A DNA stretch of 64,000 nucleotides from DATJCV01 sp963707665. GTDB taxonomy: Bacteria; Pseudomonadota; Gammaproteobacteria; Burkholderiales; Burkholderiaceae_D. The notes under the pieces were generated by a model, which saw only the letters and a program-made list of their open reading frames with translations, ran no database searches and was not told the origin of the DNA. The number at the start of each line of letters is the position of its first letter. Within the stretch, counting starts at the first letter, position 1. Where the stretch lies: NCBI GenBank assembly GCA_963707665.1, contig CAVPQU010000005.1:62001-126000 (forward strand), read 5' to 3'. Shown here in pieces: positions 63,887-64,000 of this stretch. The position numbers and the translations under genes are program-made.

Positions 63887-64000
63887 ATGACCTTCAAACG
63901 TGTCTACGTGGTGAACAGAAATCCTTCGCTGTCACATGGCGAATTCGCGCCGCGCTGGAAACAGCACGCGGAACTGTCGATGCAGTTTCCGGAGCTGCCG
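63887..64000 (+). CDS. EthD-domain-like protein, C-terminus cut by window edge
   Basis: ATG 63887 follows CGGAG. The 38 visible codons read MTFKRVYVVNRNPSLSHGEF, then APRWKQHAELSMQFPELP, the pattern of EthD-type dimeric barrels (S-x-x-E-F-x-x-x-W-x-x-H). It is a more distant relative of the copies at 33139 and 57907. The rest lies outside the window. Confidence 0.65.
   Translation, partial: MTFKRVYVVNRNPSLSHGEFAPRWKQHAELSMQFPELP

Noticed and set aside
1..64000. CRISPR arrays, prophage genes, rRNA and riboswitches
   Set aside because: No regularly spaced repeats, phage structural genes, rRNA segments or recognisable riboswitch cores were found on reading both strands.

Overview
The window looks like a chromosome segment of a GC-rich betaproteobacterium of the order Burkholderiales, probably near Oxalobacteraceae. 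The reasons are the Burkholderiales-type porin, the LpxO-like lipid A hydroxylase, the TRAP transporter, the PA2169-type protein, and a large CoA-dependent catabolic region with many substrate-binding proteins, SDRs and IclR/LysR regulators. No tRNA, rRNA, CRISPR array or intact mobile element was seen.

Layout. 1-1268 (minus): an OmpR-type response regulator followed by a LysM/FecR-domain protein that runs off the left edge. 1701-6381 (plus): a beta-CASP metallo-beta-lactamase, a Pat-like acyl-CoA synthetase/GNAT protein and a universal stress protein; the first two carry many frameshifts. 6507-13964 (minus): a tightly packed, overlapping six-gene cluster. Its genes encode an AMP-forming ligase, a second ligase fused to an acyl carrier protein, a DltD-like SGNH protein, an MBOAT acyltransferase, a 45-residue DltX-like peptide, and a Trm112/methyltransferase protein with an unusual C-terminal part. 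This has the parts list of a Dlt-type envelope acylation machine in a Gram-negative genome, and is my main candidate for a poorly described system. 14386-28333: Hsp20, a TRAP operon with a truncated amidase, a stress-type four-helix protein, a diguanylate cyclase, an LpxO-like hydroxylase, a sirtuin, small membrane proteins, a Bcr/CflA exporter and a porin.

29646 to the right end is a catabolic supercluster. Left block (plus): feruloyl-CoA-synthase-like ligase, IclR regulator, EthD-like protein, two acyl-CoA dehydrogenases in tandem, FadD19-like ligase, enoyl-CoA hydratase, AlkK-like ligase, an orphan substrate-binding protein, SDR, SnoaL-like protein and two more SDRs. Centre: TesB thioesterase (minus) and a Baeyer-Villiger monooxygenase (plus). 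Then (minus) a second acyl-CoA dehydrogenase pair, thiolase and FadB-like protein, divergent from a LysR gene. Right block: quinone-oxidoreductase-like protein, a second IclR/EthD pair, SDR, FMN reductase, two more orphan substrate-binding proteins, a DUF3237 protein and a third EthD-like gene. Read together, SDRs could make a ketone, the BVMO could insert oxygen to open a ring, and ligases, paired dehydrogenases, hydratases and thiolase could then carry out beta-oxidation of an isoprenoid, alicyclic or steroid-like acid. The substrate itself is inference.

Sequence quality matters. Single-base indels, many of which duplicate a neighbouring base, are dense at 1701-6381, recur in the acylation cluster, and are sporadic near 24030, 48860, 57585 and 60117. 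Amino-acid conservation continues across them in another frame, so consensus errors are at least as likely as real gene decay.
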